Source of the DNA: Labia minor
Lineage: Eukaryota > Arthropoda > Insecta > Dermaptera > Spongiphoridae
Length of the DNA: 64,000 nucleotides
Assembly: GCA_963082975.1 (NCBI GenBank)
Contig: OY720350.1
Coordinates: forward strand, 40,355,851-40,419,850
Direction: 5' to 3'
A program made the position numbers and the translations under genes. The notes beneath the pieces are model-generated. The model made no database searches. It was not told the DNA's origin and saw nothing but the letters and a program-made list of their open reading frames with translations. Positions 43,210 to 55,200 of this stretch are shown in pieces. The number at the start of each line of letters is the position of its first letter. The stretch's first letter is position 1.

Positions 43210-44789
43210 AATTTATAAAAATTAACGGTATAAAACTATAGATAAATGACCAATATATACATTCATTAATAGTATTAATTTAAATTAATTGATTTATTTG
43301 TTTTTTTATTATTAAGTTCATTTATTAATTTTTTTAGATCATAGTTATTTTCCTCCCTTAAAAGAAACTTATCTAATTCTGTGGTGCTAGGGGATTTGAA
43401 AATTATTAGTCGCAATATGAAGATTTCGCTTACAGTTTCTGTCATGTCCGACCTCCGTCCAACAGTTATTTCCCTCAAGTTTCTTGCTTCGCTTAATCAT
43501 GTGATCTATATATTTAATTTTTTTGATTCATTATAATAAAATTTAAACAAATAAAAATTTTTACTTTGTTAATTTATATAAATTTCAATATAAACTGATT
43601 GTGAGTGATACGCTTAGCCAATACTCTGAATAATTTGTGTACAAAAATATTGAATGTTCTTAGCGAGATTTGATATAATGTTGTACGATTTGTCCTAAAT
43701 CTGAATTAGAAGAAAATTATAAATTGCCTCCTCTTCCAGCCCAATTCATTTACCCACCCATGTTGCATATGGCATCTAAATTTCTTAAAACTCCGTTTTT
43801 TTAATTTAAAATAGAAGGAGAGAAAGAGTTTTAAATTATATTCGAATAGTCTATATATTCTATATATCAGTATTTTTTTTCTGAATTTAATAGCAAGTTG
43901 ATTTTAAAAATTTTCCATTCTTAATGCATATGATTGATTACATGTGTTAAAATTTAAAAAAATTCAAATATTCTAATTTTTATATTTATTTATATACAAT
44001 TTAATATTATTTTTTATTAATATCATATCAAAAAAAGAGAATTTATTAAAAATTAAAAATAAAAAAAGAAGCCTATTAATAAAAAATTGAATGGTGATTT
44101 AAATATTTTATTAAATTAATTAAAATGAGACCTTTTAGAATAAATTATTTAATTGAAATGATATTTAAATATAAGAATTTAAAAAAATATTATATTCTTT
44201 GTTTGGCAATTGTTATTTAATTATGTGCAACATGATTCGACTTGCACAGAGCATCGTTATTTTTTATTAATATCACATAATAAAAATGAATCTTTTAAAC
44301 ATAATAAATAAAAAAGACATTTTAATAAATTTAAAAAATATACCCAATTTAAAAATGTCAAAAATTTAAAACAACTTTATATCATCATATTTTAATTTTT
44401 ATATAATATATATATATATATAGTAATTAATAATAGAGTAATTAAATTAAAATAAAAAACAAAGATAATATAATTCAGTCATTTTAATTCAGGTTAAATA
44501 ATATTTTTTTTTATTATTCAATGATAAAATTTATATATTATTATATATATATTATAGAAAAGAAGAAATATTCAATTAAATAAAAAATAATTTAAGATAA
44601 AAATATGATCTAATAAATATTTTAATTAAATTGAGAACTTTTAGAATAAATTATTTAATTGAATTGATATTTGTATATTAGAATTTAAAATAAAAAGGGA
44701 AATATTATAATAATTCTTTGATTGGGAATAGCTATGATAATTCATTGTTTGAAATGATTCCGCTAGGCCGGCAGTGAGCCGCGAGCTGC
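43210..44789. other. AT-rich spacer with R-B scraps
   Basis: No gene recognised. About 44420-44510 (AATAGAGTAATTAAATTAAA, TTCAGTCATTTTAATTCAGG) matches the AT-rich centre of the R-B copy at 51310-51400. The short minus-strand frame at 43275-43478 has no known domain. Confidence 0.5.
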
Positions 44790-45145
44790 TCTTGAATGAA
44801 CAACACGGAGAATTATATAAACTTTAAAAAATTAATTTCTGCGGTTATTGTTGACATATAAATAAAATTTATAGCCTATGTTACTCTAGGGGTATATAAG
44901 AATATTGTGATGTAATTTCAAAGAAATCGGTTCAGCCAATTCTGAGTCTATAAAATAGTAATTTTCCGGACAGACAGACCGACAGACAGACAGACCGACA
45001 GACAGACAGACAGACAGACAGACGTGAAAAATTCTAAAGTCACTTTTGGATTCTAGAGGTCATGAAACGCGAAGATATGCAAAAATTTTTAAATTCTGAG
45101 CAATGTGCAGACAAAAACCTTTTTTTATATATATAGATAGAATTA
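44790..45145 (+). repeat. Repeat family R-K
   Basis: Contains TTTCAAAGAAATCGGTTCAG, CCAATTCTGAGTCTATAAAA, a (GACA)n microsatellite at 44968-45025, then GAAACGCGAAGATATGCAAA and GAGCAATGTGCAGAC. Only the right end recurs in this window (2862-2922). Its layout (AAATCGGTT block next to a GACA microsatellite) matches R-A, R-B and R-H. Confidence 0.6.
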
Positions 45146-45329
45146 ATAAAAGATTGTGGAACTTTTATGGTGGAATATAATAATATTTTCTTTGGCGGAT
45201 TTTCTTTCTTTAATCATTTATTATATTTTAAATGATTAAATATCAATCAAAACAGAATAATAATAAGAATAAGAATACATATTTTCAAAGAATAGACATA
45301 CCTATTAATTATAATTAAATTTTAAAAAA
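45146..45329. other. AT-rich spacer
   Basis: Nothing recognised. Confidence 0.4.
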
Positions 45330-45925
45330 GCTGGAGTGTCTCCACTCAACTATCTCGCAAATTTGAATTGGATTAAATAACATATATTAATTTAAATTAA
45401 ATTAAATTAATTAAATTATAAATTAAAATTAATAAATAATATTTATTAAACCTGCTCTTTGTTGATGGCACCACGTCACGTGTTGGCGCGTGAGATTTGC
45501 AGTGTTAAAAAATTAATTCTGGTACTTTCAGCAAATAAATCAAGCTGCAATTCTATATATAGCAGTTTTATACAATTATTAATCATGTGAAAAATTATCA
45601 AACAAATATCTTTATTTTTACGGTCATTTTAGAGGACAAAAAATCAAAACGTTGTAGGTAATGACCCTCGTCCGGTTGAGCTACATTTCTCAAAAGTTGA
45701 TAGAAAACTATGAATTTTGAATAATGCCCTTGTACCAAATTTCATCATTCTAGCTCAAACCGTTTTTGCGTAATCTTGGTTACATACATACACACACAAA
45801 CACAGAGACATTTTTCTCCACCTTAGTGAAAATGATTCAGGAACCTTCAAAACGCATAAAAACATCAAAATCTCAACATCGAAAATTTTGGTGATCGCAA
45901 TACTATCTTTTACGAGTTAGTAATA
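45330..45925 (+). repeat. Repeat family R-A, near full-length copy
   Basis: GCTGGAGTGTCTCCACTCAA to ATACTATCTTTTACGAGTTA. Matches 3573-4196 throughout; the terminal hairpin is decayed. R-B begins directly after it. Confidence 0.75.
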
Positions 45926-45928
45926 AGT

Positions 45929-46578
45929 TGACCTGTGGCCAGGTCCGAACCGACCGACGGTTTGAAATAAATTAATTTCCAGCTACAGAAACAATTTCAA
46001 ATAATTTTCATATATCTATTAATGTAATAAAAAACAGATATGGATATAACATAAATAATAAATATAAACATTTTTAATTTTATTTTATTTATAATATATA
46101 TGCAAGACCAGGCTGTGACGTCATGAATGGCTGGATGACGTCATATAATTTTAAATCAAGAAAAAACTAATAAATATGATTTTTCTCGAGGATAAAACCA
46201 ATACAAATTGCATGATTCGTAGTGATATATAAAAAAATCTCCTTTGGTGTGAAAATAACCCTTTCCTTCCTATCGTCGATCGCTAATACTACCACTTCCG
46301 GTTTCCGGAATTGCACCAAAAGTTGATCAATTCATCCCACTGATGCATTAAGTAAATATACCAAATTTCATCAAAATCGGTTGAGCCGTTCAGGCTGTAC
46401 ACATCTATACGGACGGACGGACAGACGGACAGACGGACAGACGGACGGACAGACATCATGCTAAAAATACTTTTTTCTGTTTAGAAAATGCACGATTCGT
46501 GGAGATATGTAAAAATCTCCACATGTGAAATTTGGTGTGAAAACAATACCTCCCTTACTATCGTCGGTCGGTAAAAAA
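45929..46578 (+). repeat. Repeat family R-B, full-length copy 2
   Basis: About 650 bp, 90% or more like 27472-28108 by eye, with the same edges (ACCGACCGACGG / TCGTCGGTCGGT), the same two CRE palindromes and a longer GACGGACA microsatellite (46412-46455). Confidence 0.8.
46116..46143. promoter_or_regulatory. Paired CRE palindromes in R-B
   Basis: TGACGTCA at 46116-46123 and 46136-46143, 20 bp apart, as in 27657-27684. Confidence 0.6.
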
Positions 46579-47247
46579 GTAAGTATCTAGAGGTTTATAG
46601 CATATTGCTAATGAGTAAGTATTATTATTTAATTTAAAATGTAAATAAATCAATTAATCTAAAAGGCAGTATTCATATTCTATTCATAATAAATTGGATC
46701 TTTCGTAAATCATTTGTCGTTTGTTTCGATATTGTATTAACCAAATAGATAATAGATATTGTCGAATAAGTCAATTTCTCAACAAATAAGATTTCTTGTA
46801 ATCGTTATAATTGTTTTTGTTATCATTGTAACAACTAGAATTATTTAATTATATATATTAGTTGTGTCAAAAATTTATATTATATTTTTATAAAATTTTT
46901 ATGGAATTGTTTGCCATTGTATGTCATAATGGCAAGGATAATAATTGAATTATGTTTGTTTAATTTGTTTGTATTACACCTTTCAACGATAAATTAATAG
47001 TTCTCACTGTAAAATTCAACTTTCGAAAATCTCAATTATATAAACAGTCCCCGGGTATATTAAAAAATTTCTTAACTCTACCGTCAAAACAGAGTGATTT
47101 CACTTTGGCTTGTCCAAATATATTATAATACGAATCAATAATAATTAATTGGGACTTTATTACTTTAATTGGGGTCACTAATTTGATTTAACACGATCGG
47201 TTTATAACTTAAAACAATTTATTGAATTTATTTATCTATCTATAATA
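46579..47247. other. AT-rich spacer
   Basis: Nothing recognised. Confidence 0.5.
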
Positions 47248-47249
47248 TA

Positions 47250-47714
47250 CGAGATAGTCTGAAAAGTTTCTGACCTGACCAAGAAAAACGATGTTTTTCA
47301 ATTTTTTTTTGTTTTATTTTTCAAAATTCAAGATAATTGAGACCTGTACGATGTCAGCTGAACGTGTGCGAAATATTTTGCAAAACCATTTGAATATGGA
47401 AAACTGTGTGCAACGTGGGTGCCTTATTTCCTAACGTTAGACCAAAGATTGCTTCGAAAAACCATTTCTAACGACAATTTGGCGCTGTAGGCGTAATCCA
47501 AACGAATTTTTGTGTCGATTCATAACTGTTGATGAGACTTAAATTAAATCAAATTTAATTAATTAATTAATTAATTATATTCATTAAATTAATTAGAACA
47601 CCGTTATGAGAAATGTATCAGTGTTGATGGAGATTATGTTGAAAAATATAGCAAAAAAAAATTGAAAAACATCGATTTTCTTGGTCAGATCGGAAACTTT
47701 TCAGACCTCCCTCG
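47250..47714 (+). mobile_element. Internally deleted mariner with ~60-bp inverted repeats
   Basis: 465 bp flanked by TA. The left end CGAGATAGTCTGAAAAGTTT.. matches the complement of the right end (CGAGGGAGGTCTGAAAAGTT..) over about 60 bp with a handful of differences. Transposase remnants on the plus strand: MSAERVRNILQNHLNMENCV, then WVPYFLTLDQRLLRKTI, RRNPNEFLC and FITVDET-like (first catalytic Asp region, in shifted frames). After an AT-rich filler comes HRYEKCISVDGDYVEK near the C-terminus. The second and third catalytic blocks are missing. Confidence 0.88.
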
Positions 47715-48096
47715 TATACCTAACGAATATCTTAAATTTAAATAAGAACTTTTTTAACTGTTTTCAATAATATGTTAATTATTTTTAAAAAATTAATCAC
47801 ATTGTCAATGGATATTTTCACCTATTTAATGTTTGTTATTAAAATTTTTTTTTAGAATGAAAATCTTAAATAATCTTAATCAAATTTAATTAATAATTAT
47901 TTATAACAAATTAAAGATGTAATCTCTTATGATTTATTATCTAAATGATTGATGTTTTTTTATTTTAATTTGCTTCTCCACAAATTAATCAACAGTAAGT
48001 AAAAAGTCATAGGAAGTCATAACCGACGTATATAGTGGATGCGCTAGCAACTTTTAACTTATATCATGATATATAGAAACCATAATATCGCAAAAA
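47715..48096. other. AT-rich spacer
   Basis: Nothing recognised. Confidence 0.4.
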
Positions 48097-48415
48097 ATCT
48101 GGAGTGTCTCCACTCGACTATCTCGCAAATTTGAATTGTATAAATAAAAATAAAATATTATATAAAAATTAATTAAAAGAAGATAAAATGAATTTTAGAA
48201 AACAGAAAACAAGCATCCGAACTTGAAGTTGATGTTCAAATTAGGGAAAAAAATCTTGAGTGTCTCCACTCGACTATCTCGCAAATTTGAATTGAATAAA
48301 TTAACATATATTATATTTAAATTAAATTTAATTAAAATTATAAATTTAAATTAATAAATATATATTAAACAAGTGCGTGTTTGGCTCTTTGATGACACCA
48401 CGTCACGCGCGTTTT
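48097..48415 (+). repeat. R-A fragments
   Basis: Two head fragments: CTGGAGTGTCTCCACTCGAC at 48099-48140, and TGAGTGTCTCCACTCGACTA at 48257 running to the TTTGGCTCTTTGATGACACC core at about 48410. Both end abruptly. Confidence 0.65.
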
Positions 48416-48543
48416 TTTTTAAGATTAATTAATAATCCTCAATAAATTTTCCAATTGATTTTAAATTTTTGAGAATCTCTTAAAACTCCAGGCTTGTTTT
48501 GACTCTCCATGAGAAACCTTTTCGTTCAAGATTTAAATTATTA
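48416..48543. other. AT-rich spacer
   Basis: Nothing recognised. Confidence 0.4.
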
Positions 48544-49002
48544 CTAGCTGCTCCGAGCGCCTTCGGCACTCCTCACACCTCGACGGGGGCTCCGCCCCCT
48601 TTACCCCGGAGTGATACATAGTATTTGGTTGAAAGTCTGTATCTAAAAGGTTTTCATCTATTTTGTATCAATCAGTATAAGTAGATAAGACATGTATTTG
48701 TTTTCTTGTAAAATATATTTTAATTTTATCAGTAAATTAATTATATATTATTATTGTATACTATCATCTAATAATATAATATTATTTTAACAATGAATAT
48801 ATATATATATATATTGCAACATTTCTGGAAAATGGAACACCCGCAGCTCAGCTCAGGAGTTACCTAAGATTCTAATTTCTTTTTTATTTTTCATCATTAG
48901 AGGTACCCTTCACCTCAGAAAAATTTGGTTACCTCATTCCTTGTATTTTAGGCTCTGGAGTTTTTTGCGTACAGACGGACACTATCGTATTAAATATATA
49001 GA
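48544..49002 (-). mobile_element. Short non-autonomous Helitron with both ends
   Basis: 459 bp. On the minus strand it starts TCTATATATTTAATACG after host A and ends GGAGCAGCTAG before host T, the exact A|TC...CTAG|T pattern of Helitron insertion. Near the 3' end are the hairpins GAGTGCC-GAA-GGCGCTC (one G-T pair) and GGGGGC-GGA-GCCCCC. The first 170 bp match 57729-57910 (GATAGTGTCCGTCTGTACGC, GAGCTGAGCTGCGGGTG). No coding sequence. It lacks the LINE fragment, so it shows what the family's own 5' and 3' ends are. Confidence 0.9.
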
Positions 49003-50925
49003 TTATTATATAAAGTAAATTTTTAGTGAACTATGTATATTGAAAATCTTCTAGCTGGACTGTGCACTAATGCCTTGTTTAATTACAATTAGAATCTATA
49101 ATAATCATCCTAGTAAATAAATTAATATAATATAATAACATATACAATAACTACAATTAAATCAAAGTTCTATTATATTATTTACTCATAAAAGGTGAAT
49201 TTTTTTTTGTTTAGGAACTTTAATTGATAGTTACGCGTACGCTTTTAACAAATTAATAATTAATATTAATAATTTAAATTGTATAATAACGAATAATTAA
49301 TTAAATTTAAATTATGTAAATCGTTTCTGTTGAATTTCGAAGTAAAATGTTAATTTATATTAAAAACTCGATTGGTAGGTAGGTGATGATTTTCAGGATC
49401 CAAGAATTGCAATTAATTATTACTTATCTTTTCAACATTAATATTCCGGATAAATAAATTAGTTTTGTTAATAAAATAGGCTCAAAAATTGAAAGTAAAT
49501 CTGTGAAGCAGTCATTTTTTCATTTTTAACTAATTATATAATTATGAGTTTCTTCTATTTTTGTTCTGTTTCCAAATTAAAGTTTATAAAGAAATAATTA
49601 ATTACAAAAATTCTTGATATTAATCCTTTTTTCCTCATAAAAACTTTAAATAGAATTATAAACGACATTTGTATTAATTAATAGATATATTTTTGAATTA
49701 TACATACATTTTGAAATAATCATTTTTTAAAAAAATAATATTTTAAAATATTTTTATACTAAATATATTTATATATCTACTTTTATACAAAATATTGAAA
49801 TAAAAATTTAGAGAAATTTCTTTCTATTCAAATGGGATTTATTTGATTGATAAGTGATAAGTAACAAAAAATATATATAAGATATATAAAATTTAAAATG
49901 TATTTATTATTAGAATATTAATTCTTCTTTTTTTATAAACATTATCTTAAAAAAAACATATAAAATAAATGTTTATCTTCGAAATTTATAAAACTTTTTC
50001 AACTTTTTATAATAATAAAGTAGATTTTTTTTTATAAATCATGAATTATTTTATCAACTTTTATTATTACATAATTATGAGTCTTTTGTTTTTATTTTAT
50101 CTATTTAAATATTTATCTATATAATATTTTTAATTTTATAAATAGAGATAATTTTATAAACTTTTTGGGTTTCCGACGCCCTTAAAATATACAAATTTTT
50201 CATTACAAATCACACCTTAACCTGATTGTTCTACATTTCGAATTCATACTTGCATAAACAAACAAGTTAAATACACACATAACTTTAAATTATTACAATT
50301 TATAGGATTTGGAATAATATAGTTGCTAGAAATAATAGTATAAAAGTAAAATTTAGAAAAACAGTTAGAAATTAAAATTGAAATAAAATGTGTCAAGATT
50401 CAATATTTCAATTCATTCCTATTTCACTCGAAGTCAGAGTTATCATAACTCTATGAAGTGAAAGCGAACAATTTCAGACCTTCGTTTTCAAGAGAATGAA
50501 TATAAATAGAAATAGTTCTATTTTAAATAAAATTATTTCTTTAAAAAAATGATTTAATTTTATATAATAATATTGAATAATAATAATAATAATATAACAT
50601 TACATTATTTTATTATAATATTAGTATAGGATTAGATTAATTGGTCATTTTGATCATTATCATTGCTTAAGGGATAACTCCAGTCAGACGTCTTATCTTT
50701 CCCCTACTGGTTGAAAGCGACTTAACCATGAACATGTTTCAGGTTGTAATGTCCAATGGCTAATATCCAATGACAACATATTTAGCCAGGTATAATATGC
50801 TTGATATCTAAATATAAATTAAAAGAATTTAAGATATAGAAATATCAGTAGTAAGTTTTTTTGGATGAGTGGAGGAAGCAAAAATTAACAATTGTTATAA
50901 AATATAATTCAGGCTACTTTTTACC
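49003..50925. other. AT-rich spacer
   Basis: Almost 2 kb of AT-rich DNA. No gene or repeat recognised; the balanced piece at 50640-50800 has no coding pattern. Confidence 0.55.
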
Positions 50926-50930
50926 GACCG

Positions 50931-51470
50931 ACGATATTACATTACAATATTTGGTACTTTAATTTATTGAATATAATAATTATTTTAATTATGAGGCGCC
51001 CCAAGTTGGGGTAGGCCATCGACGGTGACTCACTTTCCCGTGGTCCCGGAGATTTTTACAAAACTCCACGAGTCATGCATTTTGTTAACAGAATAAATAA
51101 TTTTTATCATGATGTCTGTCCGTCTGTCCATTGTCTGTCCGTTACGTGTACAGCTTGAACAGCTCAACAGATGTTGATAAAATTTGGTATATTTACTTAA
51201 TGAATTAGTAGCATGAATTCATCAACTTTTCGTGTATATCCACTTGAAGTGTTAGTTTACAAAATATTAATTTTATATTCATTGTCCTATAATATTTCAC
51301 TTAAAATATCGTAGTAATTAATAATTGAGTAATTAAATTAAAAATAAAAACCAAGACATTATAATTTAGTCATTTTAATTCAAGTTTTAATTTTTTTTAT
51401 ATACTTTATATATATAATGTTGTTTGGAAATTAATTTATCTGTCGGATCTGTGCCTGGCCACTGTTTATT
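50931..51470 (-). repeat. Repeat family R-B, diverged copy, uninterrupted
   Basis: Begins TTTTTACCGACCGACGATAT and ends GTCGGATCTGTGCCTGGCCA. It carries a (GTCT)n microsatellite at 51113-51150 and a GCTCAACAGATGTTGATAAA block. It is closest to the LINE-interrupted copy at 13250-14500 and supplies the empty site for that LINE insertion (around 51410-51425). R-H starts immediately after. Confidence 0.75.
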
Positions 51471-51474
51471 TTTA

Positions 51475-52067
51475 CTTTCCCGCATACTTCGTATAAGGGA
51501 AGTATTGGAATCGTCAAAAATTTCGACTTCGAGATTTCGATAGATCTTGACGTTTTAGACCTCCCTGAGTCGGAAAATACCATTTTTCGAATTATGTCTG
51601 TGTGTGTGTGTATGTATGGATGTATGGATGTATGTAATGTTTGTCAGTGAGCGAATTTACTCAAAAACTAATCAAGCTAGGACTTTGAAATTTGGTACAC
51701 CGATATTATTCACAGTTTGTAGATTTCTATCAAAATTTCGTCAAAATCGGTTAGCCGGAAGTGGTACTTTACCTACAATGGTTGCGTTTACCTTTCAAGT
51801 AAAGTACCAGTTTGCTTCGAGATATTTTCTTCATATTTTGTATATAGATTTAAAAATAGGAAAAAAATTCAGATACCAAATTTCATCATGATCTGACTAC
51901 CGGAAGTGACATTTTACCTATACAAGTAGCGTTAGGTGTAAATTATAAATATATATAAGTGTTAAACCATTTTACTTTATAATTTAAATTAATTAGTTTG
52001 TTTATTTTTATTGTTGTTAAAACATAATAATAATAACCTAATTACCTATTTATATGCGGGAAAGTCT
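51475..52067 (+). repeat. Repeat family R-H, copy with both ends
   Basis: About 590 bp. Left end ACTTTCCCGCATACTTCG and right end TATGCGGGAAAGT (52054-52066) are inverted repeats of about 13 bp. The first 355 bp match 6995-7370. A TGTGTGTATGTATGG microsatellite is at 51600-51635 and a TCGTCAAAATCGGTTAGCCG block at 51738. A weaker second block (CCAAATTTCATCATGATCTG) is near 51870. No target duplication recognised. Confidence 0.7.
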
Positions 52068-52602
52068 AGGGGAGGACACTCCCGATTTATTTATTATAAA
52101 TTTAACAAAAATTAATATAACGAAATCGTTAACTTTTCTTTTGTATTTCGTATGAAATATATATAAAAGATAATTTTTTTTAAGAAACAAATAAAATCAA
52201 ATTGAAGGTTGAAAAATAACAAAAAAAGTATTCATTCAGTGATATCAAGCTCTGTTTTTGTTTTCATTTGTTCTATAACCAACCCCTCATATCACTTTGA
52301 TTATTTTTTCACCTTTTTGGGCGTCACATAACTTCTCAAATTTCAAATATCTTGAATTCAAACAAATACGAGTGTATGTATGATTAATAGAAAACAAACA
52401 AATAAAAGTAAAAGTAAAAGGACTGAAATAAAAATAGAAAGAAATAAGAAAAACTATTTCAACTCTTAAAAATTTAATTTTATTTTTAATATATGAAAAT
52501 ATAAATTTGTAAATAAATTTTTATTACTTACTATTGTCAAATGTTTTAAATTTATAATATGTCTAACTATAAATAAATACAAAAATTATTAATAAAACTA
52601 TT
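52068..52602. other. AT-rich spacer
   Basis: Nothing recognised. CTATT at 52598-52602 is the left target duplication of the BEL/Pao element. Confidence 0.5.
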
Positions 52603-53659
52603 TGTTGGCGCACAGCGCCTCTAGTGCATATATTTTAAATTATTAAATAGACAATTTTGTATTTTGCGCTATTTTAGCATTTATATTAATTATCGAATTT
52701 TATTATTGTAAAATATTGTATTTGGATTTGATATTAATTTTAATTGTTTTCTATATTTTTCCTGGGTTTTTATTGGACTTTCAAATTTGCAATATTGCAT
52801 TGCTAATTTGACTCACCAACTATGGCTGGTAAACTAATTCGCCATATTGGCTACTTCATTCCAGCAGAAGTTTCCCATCAGGTAACATCTTACCTGAAAA
52901 AGTCCGTGCTTGGAATCCTCGACACTGTGTGAAGCATGTTCCTGGTCGAGTTGAGGGATTAGTTATTTATCCCTCTCATAATATATAACTATTTTTACCA
53001 ACGCCTTGCAGAAGCCAGCATCTACGCGGTAAAAGGCTGTTCTTCGAATCCTCAACACTGTGTGAAGCTTCTTCCTGGTTGAGTTTAAGGGATAATATTT
53101 TAGCCCTTTCATATTATATTACTGTTTCGGACTGCAACTCATAAGTATATTTTTTCATTCCGTTTTCTCATGTTGAATGTTTTTTTTTTGTTGGTAAATC
53201 CACATTGTTGCTGCTCCATTCATTTTTTATTTGTTTTCAAGTCCAATATAAACCCATTTGTTTTTTATAATTATCTCTGTTTATATACAAATATTTTTTT
53301 TAGTTTGTTATTCTATTCATATTAAAATTTTATACTTTGATATCCCATTCATTTCGTTTCTTTGCTTTAATTCATTAGTTTTTCTTTCAGAGGCCAAGAA
53401 TTTAAATTAAGACTCTTTACATCGGTACCTAGTTAATTCGTGTAGTTGAGAAGTCCTTTTGCCTTGTCCATTAGGTTTCACATCCTTTTTCCTTTATGAT
53501 TTTTCTATTCATTTTTCAGTTTGCCTATTCTGACAAAATACGGCTGGCGACCTTTTAAATTTAACTTTTTTCATTTATTTTTATTTCCACGGTCTTTCCC
53601 CTACCCAGAAATTATCATCTTGATAATTTCTTCATACGTACTCTTTCTAGGCTTTTTCA
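52603..53659 (+). repeat. 5' LTR of the BEL/Pao element
   Basis: 1057 bp, near-identical to 56581-57639. It contains two related CTCGACACTGTGTGAAGC / CTCAACACTGTGTGAAGC units about 130 bp apart (52917 and 53048). Confidence 0.93.
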
Positions 53660-53805
53660 TCTGGCGACCGTGACAGGACAGACCCGAATTGTTTCGGTGT
53701 TCTATCTCCGGTGTAAACGAGGCTTTTAGATTTTTGGTTTCTTAAAGGTAACTAATTTTTTACTAAAATTTTTCATTTATTAATTTAAATTTTCTTTTTG
53801 CAATA

Positions 53806-55200
53806 ATGTCTAGGACAAACGCTAAGCTTGTCTCGAACAGATGGACATTAATTGAAATTGATATTAAATTACTTGATGTTTTGCGAACTAATTTAATTGT
53901 AGATAGTAAATATCATGTTGAAAAATTCATTGAACGTTGTTCGGAAACGATCACAAAGTTGAAGGAATTGATCAGATTCATCGTGGATAACAATTTAAAC
54001 ACGGAGATATGTGAAGCGGAATTTCAAAGTGCTTATGAATCCCGTTTACATTTGGAACAAGTAATTTTCGATTTAGAAGCTTTGCCAGAGGCAAAGCCTT
54101 GTTCAGTTGAAAACAAAATGGCTACCGCTGTCCCCACCCCTCCCAAGCTCAACATTGAACCGTTTGGAGGCGATATTCTTGGCTTCATGGCGTTCAAGCA
54201 ACAGTTCAACAGCGCCATTACCAATAATACGCAATTGGGTGGTATCGACAAGCTCAAGTATCTGAAGAGCTATTTGCACTCAGAAGACATAATAACAACA
54301 AAACCCTCTCCCGTGAAAGAAGAGGATATAAAAGATAAGTCCATTACTGAACCCAATAATTCTTTCCACTCGGATTTCCCCGTGGAATCTATTAAAACTA
54401 TTAATAAATACAATAATGGACATAATTTAAAATATCAATTTAAAACCCCACATTTCAAATTGTACTTTCCGAGATTTTTAACTCGATTTTATTTCAGGTC
54501 GCATATCCCATCGTTGCATAAGGAGAGAAAACTATTCTCCCAATTTGAGAATTTGCATGTGCTAGAGGGGGATGGACGGGTATTGTCTACAAATATCGAC
54601 CTTTCGAAGGCTCCTGTGAAACCTTTTCTTTCAAAGGTTTATATCCAAATTACAAAAGGTAACGGTACCATTTTAGCCTTTACTTTTTCGATACAAGCAG
54701 AACCCCAGATGAATTTAATTGCCTCTGGTACAGCCTTCTTATATAATTTTATACCATTTATTTTTAAATATGAAATGGCTGCTAGAAAAATTGAGAAATT
54801 TTTTACTTCTCAGATAAAATGCATTTTTTCTAGCATATCAATTAATAAATTTAATTTCCACACTACATTTAATTTCATGAATATTAAATTCATTTTCTTC
54901 TTATCGGCCTTTTTTAAATTTCAACCTAAATATCATATTTTATTAAACTATAACCTATCTTGGCTAATTTCCCCTTCGCCTTCTCCTCATATAAATAATT
55001 TAATTAGGAAGGCAGCCAAACGATTAAAATATCATCTGAAAAGGGTTCCTGCTAAATTCAAATACAAAATTTTCATTTTATTTCGAACCATTATTTTTTT
55101 TGGCTATTTCGAAATTATTTTTGGAGAATGCTTGTCCAACTTTCTCTTTGAACAAAAAAAAAAAGGAAAAATTTTATTCTTTCATTTAGCACGTGCTTGA
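53806..55200 (+). CDS. Gag-like ORF of the BEL/Pao element
   Basis: A 464-codon open frame starting 146 bp after the 5' LTR. Residues 1-95 form a helical, charged region typical of BEL/Pao Gag N-termini (IEIDIKLLDVLRTN; RCSETITKLKELI). The motif PKLNIEPFGGDILGFMAFKQ then QFNSAI, followed by DKLKYLKSYL at about residues 112-155, corresponds to the family's LPxxxLPxFxGDxxxWxxFxxxFxxxI..D..KxxYLxxxL. The rest is rich in Phe, Lys and Ile and I do not recognise it. Treated as part of a fossil element; whether it is translated is unknown. Confidence 0.8.
   Translation: MSRTNAKLVSNRWTLIEIDIKLLDVLRTNLIVDSKYHVEKFIERCSETITKLKELIRFIVDNNLNTEICEAEFQSAYESRLHLEQVIFDLEALPEAKPCSVENKMATAVPTPPKLNIEPFGGDILGFMAFKQQFNSAITNNTQLGGIDKLKYLKSYLHSEDIITTKPSPVKEEDIKDKSITEPNNSFHSDFPVESIKTINKYNNGHNLKYQFKTPHFKLYFPRFLTRFYFRSHIPSLHKERKLFSQFENLHVLEGDGRVLSTNIDLSKAPVKPFLSKVYIQITKGNGTILAFTFSIQAEPQMNLIASGTAFLYNFIPFIFKYEMAARKIEKFFTSQIKCIFSSISINKFNFHTTFNFMNIKFIFFLSAFFKFQPKYHILLNYNLSWLISPSPSPHINNLIRKAAKRLKYHLKRVPAKFKYKIFILFRTIIFFGYFEIIFGECLSNFLFEQKKKGKILFFHLARA

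Noticed and set aside
44960-45030. CRISPR-like array in the GACAGACAGACC run
   Set aside because: It is a 4-bp microsatellite inside repeat R-K without unique spacers; no CRISPR array is present in the window.
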